The notes under the pieces: generated by a model
What the model was told of the DNA's origin: nothing
Databases searched by the model: none
The model's input: only the letters and a program-made list of their open reading frames with translations
Part shown: positions 1-6,242 of the stretch, one piece after another
Layout: each line of letters starts with the position of its first letter
How positions within the stretch are numbered: the stretch's first letter is position 1
Assembly (NCBI GenBank): GCA_003230945.1
Contig: QIHK01000043.1
Span: 1-16,332, forward strand
Length of the DNA stretch: 16,332 nt
Direction: 5' to 3'
Source: Candidatus Kaiserbacteria bacterium
GTDB lineage: Bacteria > Patescibacteriota > Minisyncoccia > Phycocordibacterales > Phycocordibacteraceae
Program-made: the position numbers and the translations under genes

Positions 1-863
1 TTACTTCCTCCAGTTGTCGTCAAAACAATCTGATTCCATCCCTTGTGAAAGGCCGAATTTTCATACCATTGATGGGAAGTACCCATAATGAATATACCAG
101 CGCCAAGCACAATGAGGCTGATACCAGTCCACTTTGTTACCACGGCAGTCTTTTTAGCAATACTGCCCACTGCATTCACACCAAGAATACCTAGTATGAC
201 CAGGAAGATTAAAGGAGTTGCTCGTCCTACACCATGGACAAATCCAAGAAGCCAACCATTACCAACATTTCCAACTACAGCAATGTCCCCTAAGAGAACA
301 TAGAAGAGTGGGTTTGGGCATCCAACACCAGCATTACCTAAGAAAAGTCCAAGGAAGAATGATTTAAGATAATCTCCCTGTTTCTGAATGAAATCAGGAT
401 AAGAACCTTTATAGGTAGGCATCTTAAAGTTAATCAAATTCAATTCTGAAAGACCGAAGATGAATGCTGATAGTCCGCCGATAATAAACAATATTTTACT
501 TACTATCCCAGCACTTCCAATTGCTTGATCAAGACCAAGTGATTTACCAACCAATGCTACGAAAAGTCCATAAAGAGAAAGAGTGATGGCAAGTCCCAGA
601 CCGAAAAATATGGCCATCAAAAGACCTCTTTTAGGACCCTTGCCCATTGCAAGTGGTACGATCACAAAAGCAAGGGGTAGTGTACATGGCAATACAATCA
701 TTGAGAGCCCCACAACATAGGCAAAGACCAAGTTAACGGTCCCTCCAGGTGTTGTGAGCAAATAGAAAGCTCCCACCAATAAGATGGAAAACAAAACGAA
801 AGCAGTCATAACAAGCCACTTTTTCGCACTACTACTTATTTGATTGTCATCCATATTTTCCAT
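1..863 (-). CDS. CcdA/DsbD-family thiol-disulfide transmembrane protein (3' end cut by window edge)
   Basis: Translation from the ATG at 863 gives 287 residues and runs off the left edge without a stop, so the C-terminus is missing. It is a polytopic membrane protein with about six or seven hydrophobic segments. Two cysteines sit in membrane-segment motifs typical of the CcdA/DsbD family: C60 in VLPCTLP and C182 in GVGCPNP. In that family the pair carries reducing equivalents from cytoplasmic thioredoxin across the membrane to extracytoplasmic thiols. The segment after residue 260 (GTSHQWYENS and on) leaves the membrane, so an extra domain may follow beyond the window. It is the last visible gene of the minus-strand operon behind the CsoR-type regulator, 36 bases after the SHOCT gene. 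No clear Shine-Dalgarno is seen; an in-frame ATG at 854 is an alternative start. The family call is firm; the physiological partner is unknown. Confidence 0.85.
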   Translation of the reverse strand, partial: MENMDDNQISSSAKKWLVMTAFVLFSILLVGAFYLLTTPGGTVNLVFAYVVGLSMIVLPCTLPLAFVIVPLAMGKGPKRGLLMAIFFGLGLAITLSLYGLFVALVGKSLGLDQAIGSAGIVSKILFIIGGLSAFIFGLSELNLINFKMPTYKGSYPDFIQKQGDYLKSFFLGLFLGNAGVGCPNPLFYVLLGDIAVVGNVGNGWLLGFVHGVGRATPLIFLVILGILGVNAVGSIAKKTAVVTKWTGISLIVLGAGIFIMGTSHQWYENSAFHKGWNQIVLTTTGGS

Positions 864-899
864 ATAAGTACTTATAAATTTTCTTCAAGGCTATTCATT

Positions 900-1133
900 T
901 TATGAGGATATGAGATCCTTTTTCTTTGATTCAAATTCTTCTTTATCAATCTCGCCTTTTGCATACCGTTTTTTTAGTATATCAATCGGCTGTAAATCAG
1001 AATTTGAATGTGTATCACTCATTCTACGTACAATCCATACTATGAAAGCAATAAGTAACGCCCAAAAGAGAATCATCATAATGCCTCCTCCTAGTAAACC
1101 GAAAACACTTCCTGTACCTGTCCATCCATCCAT
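900..1133 (-). CDS. SHOCT-domain small membrane protein
   Basis: A 77-residue protein with one hydrophobic helix at about residues 16-36, a short polar linker, and a C-terminal SHOCT motif at about residues 50-75 (ILKKRYAKGEIDKEEFESKK). SHOCT domains are short helical pairs found at the ends of many membrane or envelope proteins and thought to mediate oligomerisation or protein contacts; no enzymatic function is known. The N-terminus is glycine-rich. The gene lies between the DUF302 gene (42 bases upstream) and the CcdA-like gene (36 bases downstream), all on the minus strand. The leader is very AT-rich and shows no Shine-Dalgarno. Family assignment is good; a role in metal or redox stress is only inferred from the neighbours. 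Confidence 0.85.
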   Translation of the reverse strand: MDGWTGTGSVFGLLGGGIMMILFWALLIAFIVWIVRRMSDTHSNSDLQPIDILKKRYAKGEIDKEEFESKKKDLISS

Positions 1134-1175
1134 AATAAATTTATTATTATACTAATCAATTAGTTCCTAGAACTA

Positions 1176-1559
1176 TTACACACTATCAATAACTTTTTTA
1201 AGTTTCTTTTCTACTGTCTGCGCAACATCAGCGAGAGAAGGCGCGTCAACGACTCCCATCGCTACTGTCGGAAGTATCGCTGACACAAAGACACCTCCCC
1301 CTTCTTCAAAAACAATCACATTGCAAGGCAAGAGTAGACCAATATCTTTCTCTGCCTGAAGTGCTTTGAGAGCAAATGGCGGATTGCAAGCACCAAGAAT
1401 AAGGTATTCATCATAATCAACATCAAGCTTCTTTTTAAGGGTTGCTTTAACATCAATCTCAGTGAGAACACCGAATTCTTCCTTCATAAGCTCATCTTTT
1501 GTTTTTTCTACTGCCTCCTTAAAGGAAAGCTGAATTTCTCGTTTATATCCATAGTCCAT
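1176..1559 (-). CDS. DUF302 domain protein
   Basis: The 127-residue protein is a single DUF302 domain with no signal peptide or membrane helix. The central block is typical of the family: GVLTEIDVKATLKKKL at about 30-45, then LGACNPPFALKAL at 55-67 and GLLLPCNVIV at 74-83. Both usual cysteines are present, C58 and C79. The family fold is small and alpha/beta and its biochemical role is not established; members often sit next to metal or sulfur stress genes, as here, 27 bases after a CsoR-type regulator. The start at 1559 gives a full-length domain; its leader has no Shine-Dalgarno. I infer a thiol- or metal-linked role from the two cysteines and the context. Confidence 0.88.
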   Translation of the reverse strand: MDYGYKREIQLSFKEAVEKTKDELMKEEFGVLTEIDVKATLKKKLDVDYDEYLILGACNPPFALKALQAEKDIGLLLPCNVIVFEEGGGVFVSAILPTVAMGVVDAPSLADVAQTVEKKLKKVIDSV

Positions 1560-1586
1560 AAATATATTTTTAAAATCTTCTAATGA

Positions 1587-1862
1587 TTATTTATTCGATA
1601 AAGTATATATCCTGATTAACTCTTTTACCGTTTTTTCCTTATTGCCACTACTTTTTTGCATCTGATGTTGTACGTGAGTACGTAGATGATTTTCTAGGAT
1701 GAAAGCATCAAGACTTTTGAGAGACCGTTGAATTGAAAGTGATTGCTCCAAAAGATCAGGACAATACACTTCAGTCTCAATTGCTTTCATAAGGCCATCA
1801 AGCTGACCACGTATAATCTTTATCCGATGAATAGCTCTTTTTTTGAGTTTTTGATCTATCAT
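1587..1862 (-). CDS. CsoR/RcnR-family metal-responsive repressor
   Basis: A 91-residue all-helical repressor of the CsoR/RcnR/FrmR (DUF156) family. The N-terminal helix holds the DNA-contacting basic stretch HRIKIIRGQLDGL (12-24). Metal ligand positions are C34 (in VYCPDLL), H59 and H63 (in NHLRTHV). Classical copper CsoR has Cys-His-Cys at these positions, while nickel/cobalt RcnR has Cys-His-His plus an N-terminal His. This protein has the RcnR-like Cys-His-His set but no His near residue 2-3. It heads a minus-strand operon with DUF302, SHOCT and CcdA-like genes. Its own promoter carries a CsoR-like operator in the spacer, which fits autorepression relieved by metal binding. The cognate metal, or a non-metal electrophile, cannot be read from the sequence. 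Confidence 0.9.
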   Translation of the reverse strand: MIDQKLKKRAIHRIKIIRGQLDGLMKAIETEVYCPDLLEQSLSIQRSLKSLDAFILENHLRTHVQHQMQKSSGNKEKTVKELIRIYTLSNK

Positions 1863-1900
1863 AATTTTATATATTTTGATTACAATCGACCTTGCTACAT

Positions 1901-1929
1901 AGCATATACCCCTATAGCCTATTCGTCAA
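1901..1929 (-). promoter_or_regulatory. Promoter of the csoR-like operon
   Basis: On the minus strand, -35 TTGACG (1924-1929), a 17-base spacer and -10 TATGCT (1901-1906). This gives a 5' leader of about 30 bases before the ATG at 1862. The match to a housekeeping sigma-70 promoter is good. Confidence 0.65.
1906..1922. promoter_or_regulatory. Candidate CsoR-type operator
   Basis: The plus strand reads ATACCCC-TATA-GCCTAT. The left half matches the CsoR-family half-site ATACCCC; the right half, which would ideally be GGGGTAT, is degenerate (GCCTAT). It fills the spacer of the csoR-like promoter, where a bound repressor would block RNA polymerase. Confidence 0.45.
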
Positions 1930-1983
1930 TAGACCTTGTGCATAACCTCTCCTTCCCTACTCAAAGTAGTAGAGAAGTATAGG

Positions 1984-2012
1984 TTGACAACTACATATAA
2001 ATATACTATACA
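1984..2012 (+). promoter_or_regulatory. Promoter of the tandem-module gene
   Basis: Consensus -35 TTGACA (1984-1989), 17-base spacer, -10 TATACA (2007-2012). The arms CTACAT (1991-1996) and ATGTAG (2012-2017) form an inverted repeat around the -10 region and could be an operator. It points away from the csoR-like promoter; the two -35 boxes are about 55 bases apart. Confidence 0.65.
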
Positions 2013-2070
2013 TGTAGATATTCCCATTGAGCTCTTGAGCGTAATGAGACTTGTTCATTGAAAAATTTGA

Positions 2071-2075
2071 AAGGA
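2071..2075 (+). promoter_or_regulatory. Shine-Dalgarno deciding the GTG start at 2082
   Basis: AAGGA with 6 bases to GTG. It is one of the few clear Shine-Dalgarno sites in the window, and it selects GTG over the upstream TTG at 2058. Confidence 0.6.
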
Positions 2076-2081
2076 AAGAAA

Positions 2082-2414
2082 GTGACAAAAAAAGAACACA
2101 AACGAAAAGCCACTAAATGGCTAAAAATACTGCGAGACGGTACTGGGCAGTATAATAGGTTCATCTGTCTCTTGCATAAAGAGATACATAAAGGTGGACT
2201 CACCCTGACTGATATCGGCACCAGCCGAAAGGAACTTCTCAAACTGAGAACGAGAGGTCACGAAAGCGATGCTCGAAAATGGATTGGATTTCTTCGCAGT
2301 GACCCGACACGATCCAATTTTTTTATCGGAAAAATGAACAAAGTGAGAATAAAAGGGTATCTTTCTCTCGAGGAGATCGGCACCAGTCAAGAAGAACTTT
2401 CTTCGCATTTTTAA
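2082..2414 (+). CDS. Small basic protein of two tandem 43-residue modules, unknown function
   Basis: I do not recognise this 110-residue, lysine/arginine-rich protein. It is built from two ungapped copies of one module, residues 10-52 and 64-106, identical at 19 of 43 positions. Shared residues include K-W near the start, L-R, N-x-F-I, K-G, L-x-L, and the strongest block IGTS-x-x-E-L (45-52 and 99-106). No signal peptide or membrane segment is seen, so it is probably cytoplasmic, and its charge would suit nucleic acid binding, though that is inference. The GTG at 2082 is chosen because AAGGA (2071-2075) sits 6 bases upstream; an in-frame TTG at 2058 would add eight residues but has no such site. 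The gene has its own strong promoter and terminator and no co-transcribed neighbour. The internal duplication argues strongly that it is a real coding gene. Confidence 0.75.
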   Translation: MTKKEHKRKATKWLKILRDGTGQYNRFICLLHKEIHKGGLTLTDIGTSRKELLKLRTRGHESDARKWIGFLRSDPTRSNFFIGKMNKVRIKGYLSLEEIGTSQEELSSHF

Positions 2415-2424
2415 TGCGATACCT

Positions 2425-2460
2425 ATAGGCGCAGAAACAGAGTTTCTGCGCCTATTTTAT
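2425..2460 (+). terminator. Terminator of the tandem-module gene
   Basis: A perfect 14-bp stem, 2425-2438 with 2442-2455, a 3-base loop (AGA) and TTTTAT directly after. It starts 10 bases after the stop codon. Confidence 0.85.
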
Positions 2461-2504
2461 TAACTTTCCTATACAAATATTTCAGTATCTTACTATCAAA
2501 CGAC

Positions 2505-2531
2505 AAAACGCCGGATTAAACCGGCGTTTTT
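2505..2531. terminator. Bidirectional terminator between convergent units
   Basis: AAAACGCCGG (2505-2514), loop ATTAAA, CCGGCGTTTTT (2521-2531). The A tract on one side and T tract on the other let it act both ways. It ends the minus-strand DUF378 transcript and backs up the plus-strand terminator at 2425-2460. Confidence 0.85.
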
Positions 2532-2547
2532 ACTTGAGATTCTGAAG

Positions 2548-2817
2548 TTACATTCCCATAGGAGCATCTGTTTTCTGGCTTGTACCCTGTACACTTTTAG
2601 TACTGCACACATCGCAACCCTTCTTGTGGGTAAAGAGGAGAACAAGAGTGCCAAGACCAATGAGTAGATATACAATGGCTTCAGTTGTTGGCGTTGATTT
2701 TAGAATGAGGTTTACCACATTCCAATTACTACCGACAAAATCACCAAGAGCAATAAGTCCCCAGTTGAGGCCACCTAGGATAACGAGAATAAACGATATG
2801 ATGTGAATAGATTTCAT
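2548..2817 (-). CDS. DUF378 family small membrane protein with C-terminal CxxC tail
   Basis: The 89-residue protein has two hydrophobic helices at about 5-25 and 46-63. The family hallmark ILVILGGLNWGLIAL (10-24) and the following VVNLIL are present. DUF378 proteins are short two-helix membrane proteins of unknown role, widespread in bacteria. Unusually, this one continues past the second helix into a polar tail of about 25 residues with a CDVC pair (C68, C71), which could bind metal or form a disulfide. It lies about 110 bases downstream of the 60-aa membrane peptide on the same strand, with no clear terminator between, so it may be read from the RND operon as well as from its own promoter. 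It ends at the bidirectional terminator. Confidence 0.85.
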   Translation of the reverse strand: MKSIHIISFILVILGGLNWGLIALGDFVGSNWNVVNLILKSTPTTEAIVYLLIGLGTLVLLFTHKKGCDVCSTKSVQGTSQKTDAPMGM

Positions 2818-2854
2818 ACTGTAGAGATTACTTTTGCAAACGCCCTGCCTACAG

Positions 2855-2879
2855 ACAAGTATAGACTCTTTCTACTTGT
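2855..2879 (-). promoter_or_regulatory. Possible -10 box and operator upstream of the DUF378 gene
   Basis: The minus strand has TATACT (2858-2863) about 40 bases before the ATG, with no good -35. A 7-bp inverted repeat, ACAAGTA (2855-2861) and TACTTGT (2873-2879), overlaps it. This looks like a regulated promoter, but the evidence is thin. Confidence 0.3.
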
Positions 2880-2928
2880 TTGTATGAAATATTTGTGCAA
2901 AAACACTATATATAGCAGAGATACACCG

Positions 2929-3111
2929 TTATAAGGCGCCTGTCATTTTTGCTAATTTATAACCTGCCCAAATACCTATAAAACCACCGACAGCACCCCA
3001 AATTGAGTAAGAAAAAAATCCACCGCCCCAAAAATATGGAATAGTACTTCCGATAGTGGAACCGACAATCATACCGCCCCAAATAAGCGTCTTGGAACTC
3101 ATATAAACCAT
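2929..3111 (-). CDS. 60-aa two-helix membrane peptide in the RND operon
   Basis: A small glycine-rich membrane protein with two hydrophobic segments, about residues 8-27 and 33-54, joined by an aromatic and glycine-rich turn (PYFWGGGFFSYSIWG). I do not recognise a named family. The ATG at 3111 lies 8 bases after the RND permease stop. AGGTG overlaps that stop at a suitable distance, so translation is likely coupled to the pump; the in-frame ATG at 3102 has no such site. Its position and topology suggest an accessory peptide of the transporter, by loose analogy with AcrZ of E. coli (which has one helix and is unrelated in sequence). That role is inference only. Confidence 0.7.
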   Translation of the reverse strand: MVYMSSKTLIWGGMIVGSTIGSTIPYFWGGGFFSYSIWGAVGGFIGIWAGYKLAKMTGAL

Positions 3112-3119
3112 AGTAGCAC

Positions 3120-6100
3120 CTACTCAATAGATACCCGTTGTCTATCTCGATATTGTGAACGATAAAAGAGGACCGGCACAAGTGCGAGAGTGAGGATAAT
3201 GGCAAAAGTAAGTCCAAACATAATCGAGTAAGCTAGTGGTCCCCACATTGCATTGGTAAGCGAGAGCGGAATCATACCTATGACTGTTGCGATGGTCGTA
3301 AGAACGATGGGACGCAAACGAGTTGCTGCAGAATCCACCACTATATCAACTAAAGGCTTCTGGGGTTCCGCATGAAGATGCCGAATCATTGAATCCATGA
3401 GAATGATGGCGTGGTTAATGATAACCCCACCAAGGGCGATAACCCCAAGTAGAGCAGAAAATGAAACTGGTTGTCCGGTAAGGGCGAGGCCATCAAGTAC
3501 TCCAATTAAAGACAACGGTACAATGACAAGCAGATGTAAGGTGTGACGGAATGAATTGAATGAAATGATAAGAATCATGAACATGAACACAAGACCTGCA
3601 ATGAGCGCAACAAACATGTCGGTAAATGACTGGCTGATGTCTTGTGCTTCACCGCCATAGGCAACCGTAACGCTACTAGGTAAATTGAGCTCCCCTATAC
3701 GCTTCTGGAATTTAGCTACAACCGCTGTTGTAGTTGTTTTTGAATCTGGATAAGCGGACACTGTTTCTTCGCGTACTTTGTTGTAATGCGCGATACTTGC
3801 ATTTGCCTGCCCGAGTGATTCAGAAAGAATAGAACCAAGCAATACAGGACCTTTTATTCCCGGTACCGTAAGATTCTTAATACTGTCGATAGTGGTTTGG
3901 GTAGTGTTGCTCGGGTCACTATAAGCTGTATTCAAATTCAGCTTCACAACTACATCAATATCTTTACCGGGAACAGTGATAGTTGTTGCCGTTACTCCGT
4001 GTACCGCTACGCGCAACGTTTGTGCCACTTGCGCCGTCGTAACGCCCACCATAGCAGCTTTGGCACGGTTAATAGTGAGATCAAATTGTGTACCATTATT
4101 TTGGGTACTTGAAGTAATATTTATCACATTTGGAATGCTGGAAAGCATTTCACGACCACGGTCAGCCGCTGCGATAATAGTGTTAAGATTGTCCCCTTCG
4201 AAACGTATTTGAATTGGTGGACCACTCGGAGGACCATTAGATGCTTGTAATACTTGTACCTGTGCATCTTTTACAACTGATAAACGACTCTCAAGATCAC
4301 TCACAACTTCAGTACTTGTTTTTGTGCGGTCAATCGGTAAATTCACTGTAATATTTGCCTGATTACTATTTGAAATACTTCTTTGACCCATACCACCTCT
4401 ACCGGAAAGTGATGAACTCTGTCCTACGGTTGTTTGAAAGGAAGAAATATCTGGATCTACATATAAAAGTTCTTCAATTTCCCGTGCGACGAAATCCGTA
4501 CGAGCGAGCGTTGTACCAACTGGTGTCTTGATGTTAACAAACACAAAATCCTGATTGCTTTGAGGGAAGAAAACCGTTTTTACAAATCCTGAAATTGGCA
4601 ATAAGAGAGACAACATGAAAAGAGCCCCAAGTCCCCATATAAACCATTTTTGTGCTCGAGTATTTTCAAGAAGACGATGCAAAAATCGTTTGTACCATGC
4701 GGTAATTCGACTTGTGTACTTATCCTGTAAAAGTGCAAGTCGGTCTTGTTTCTTTTGTGTAAATAAAAGCGCAATAAGAGGTACTACTCCAAGAGCTACA
4801 AAAATAGATGCAATAAGGACAAAAATAAGTGTATAGGGGATACCCGCGATAAACTTTCCTACAATGCCCCGAATAAAGAAAAGTGGAATAAACACTGCAA
4901 CTGTCGCCATAGTTCCAGCGATGAGTGGCCAGGCATAATCAGATAATGATGCGTAGACAGCCTCAAGTGGCGTTTTATATATTTTTGTACGAGCGTGAAT
5001 TGCCTCGGTTACAACAATACCCGAATCGACAAGAATCCCGACGGCAAGAATAAGTGCAAAAAGCGAAATGAAATTGAGTGTATTACCGGTCAGATAAAGA
5101 CCAAGAAAGGCAATGAGAAATGAAATAGGAATAGAAATTGCTGCAATGAGAGACTCACGCCAACCAATGGTGAGGAAAAGAACAAGAACAACAAGAGCGA
5201 CCGTGATGAACCCCGTTTTAGTGAGGTCCCCTAGTTGTTTGGCAATCTGAGCACCTTGATCAGTTGCGGGAGGAATAAATACTTCAAGCCCCTTCAAGGT
5301 CGTTGATTTCAGACTATCGAGCTTTTCTCGTACTGCGTTTGCAGTGCCGGCAATGCTTGCTCCAGATTGGCGATATACCGTAAGCGCAATAGCCTGCTGA
5401 CTCGGAGCACCAGCGATAGAAAGACGCGAGTACGTTGTCGCGGGTGCAAGGCCATTAGCTATCTGAGCAATATCACGCAAATAGATTGGTGAACCATTCT
5501 GTTGTCCGATAGTTATATCTTCTATCTGATTTAAGTCGGTAATATTGCCTTTAAAGCTGACATCGTAATTAACGCCATCTATAGAAATACTTCCAGCAGG
5601 AAGAGCGACATTACTTGCACTTACTGCACCCACCACTTGTGCAAGAGAGAGCCCGTACTGCGCGAGCGCTTCTTTGCGAACAATAATTGTCACTTGTTGG
5701 TTTGGTACACCTGATACATTTACCTTTGAAACTCCTGAGATATTTGTAAGGTCATCAGAGAGTGTTTTGCCGAGTGTTGAGAACGCGGTTGCTGGCATAT
5801 CACCTGAAATGGAGGCAACGATAACCGGTTGATCGCTAAGGTTTATTTTTAGTACTTGTGGCGTAGAGGCATCTTTTGGCAAATCCGGTACTGCTTTTGA
5901 AACGGCGTCTCGTAAGTCTTGAATGGACTGATTAACGTCAGCATTTGCGGTAAATTGTGCCGTTATCTGTGACACTCCATCAGCTGACCTTGAAGTAAGG
6001 GTATCAATATTGGCTACACCTGAAATTTGATTCTCGAGCTTATCCGTAACTAATGTTTCCATGTCGGACGCCGAAGCACCCGGTAGGGTCGTTATAATAA

Positions 6101-6239
6101 AACCACTAGGAATGACGATGGATGGTGTATTTTCCTTCGGTATCTGTATAAGTGCACCGGTACCGGCGATAAGTAATATTGCGAGCAGTAGATAACTGAA
6201 CTGTCGCTTCTCAAGAAAAAAATGCCAGAGCCACAACAT
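3120..6239 (-). CDS. RND-family efflux transporter permease subunit
   Basis: At 1039 residues this is full length for the AcrB/HAE-type RND family. It has the expected plan: first helix about 14-32, a porter-domain loop to about 340, helices 2-6 at about 343-493, helix 7 at 532-552, a second porter loop, and helices 8-12 at about 875-1028. Of the proton-relay Asp pair of AcrB (D407-D408) one is kept, D405-S406 in GILVDSGIVV. The helix-10 Lys position (AcrB K940) is Asn, N942 in VIINHAIILMD, as is common outside the AcrB branch. It should export a drug or other amphiphile using the proton motive force. The start is 3 bases after the adaptor stop. No TolC-like outer-membrane factor is encoded nearby, which fits a cell without a classical outer membrane. 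The substrate cannot be predicted. Confidence 0.95.
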   Translation of the reverse strand: MLWLWHFFLEKRQFSYLLLAILLIAGTGALIQIPKENTPSIVIPSGFIITTLPGASASDMETLVTDKLENQISGVANIDTLTSRSADGVSQITAQFTANADVNQSIQDLRDAVSKAVPDLPKDASTPQVLKINLSDQPVIVASISGDMPATAFSTLGKTLSDDLTNISGVSKVNVSGVPNQQVTIIVRKEALAQYGLSLAQVVGAVSASNVALPAGSISIDGVNYDVSFKGNITDLNQIEDITIGQQNGSPIYLRDIAQIANGLAPATTYSRLSIAGAPSQQAIALTVYRQSGASIAGTANAVREKLDSLKSTTLKGLEVFIPPATDQGAQIAKQLGDLTKTGFITVALVVLVLFLTIGWRESLIAAISIPISFLIAFLGLYLTGNTLNFISLFALILAVGILVDSGIVVTEAIHARTKIYKTPLEAVYASLSDYAWPLIAGTMATVAVFIPLFFIRGIVGKFIAGIPYTLIFVLIASIFVALGVVPLIALLFTQKKQDRLALLQDKYTSRITAWYKRFLHRLLENTRAQKWFIWGLGALFMLSLLLPISGFVKTVFFPQSNQDFVFVNIKTPVGTTLARTDFVAREIEELLYVDPDISSFQTTVGQSSSLSGRGGMGQRSISNSNQANITVNLPIDRTKTSTEVVSDLESRLSVVKDAQVQVLQASNGPPSGPPIQIRFEGDNLNTIIAAADRGREMLSSIPNVINITSSTQNNGTQFDLTINRAKAAMVGVTTAQVAQTLRVAVHGVTATTITVPGKDIDVVVKLNLNTAYSDPSNTTQTTIDSIKNLTVPGIKGPVLLGSILSESLGQANASIAHYNKVREETVSAYPDSKTTTTAVVAKFQKRIGELNLPSSVTVAYGGEAQDISQSFTDMFVALIAGLVFMFMILIISFNSFRHTLHLLVIVPLSLIGVLDGLALTGQPVSFSALLGVIALGGVIINHAIILMDSMIRHLHAEPQKPLVDIVVDSAATRLRPIVLTTIATVIGMIPLSLTNAMWGPLAYSIMFGLTFAIILTLALVPVLFYRSQYRDRQRVSIE

Positions 6240-6242
6240 ATG

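Noticed and set aside
2058..2081. TTG start at 2058 for the tandem-module gene
   Set aside because: The GTG at 2082 has a good AAGGA 6 bases upstream, while the TTG has no such site.
2121..2408. A 95-codon minus-strand frame opposite the tandem-module gene
   Set aside because: The plus frame has an internal protein repeat, promoter, Shine-Dalgarno and terminator; the minus frame has none of these.
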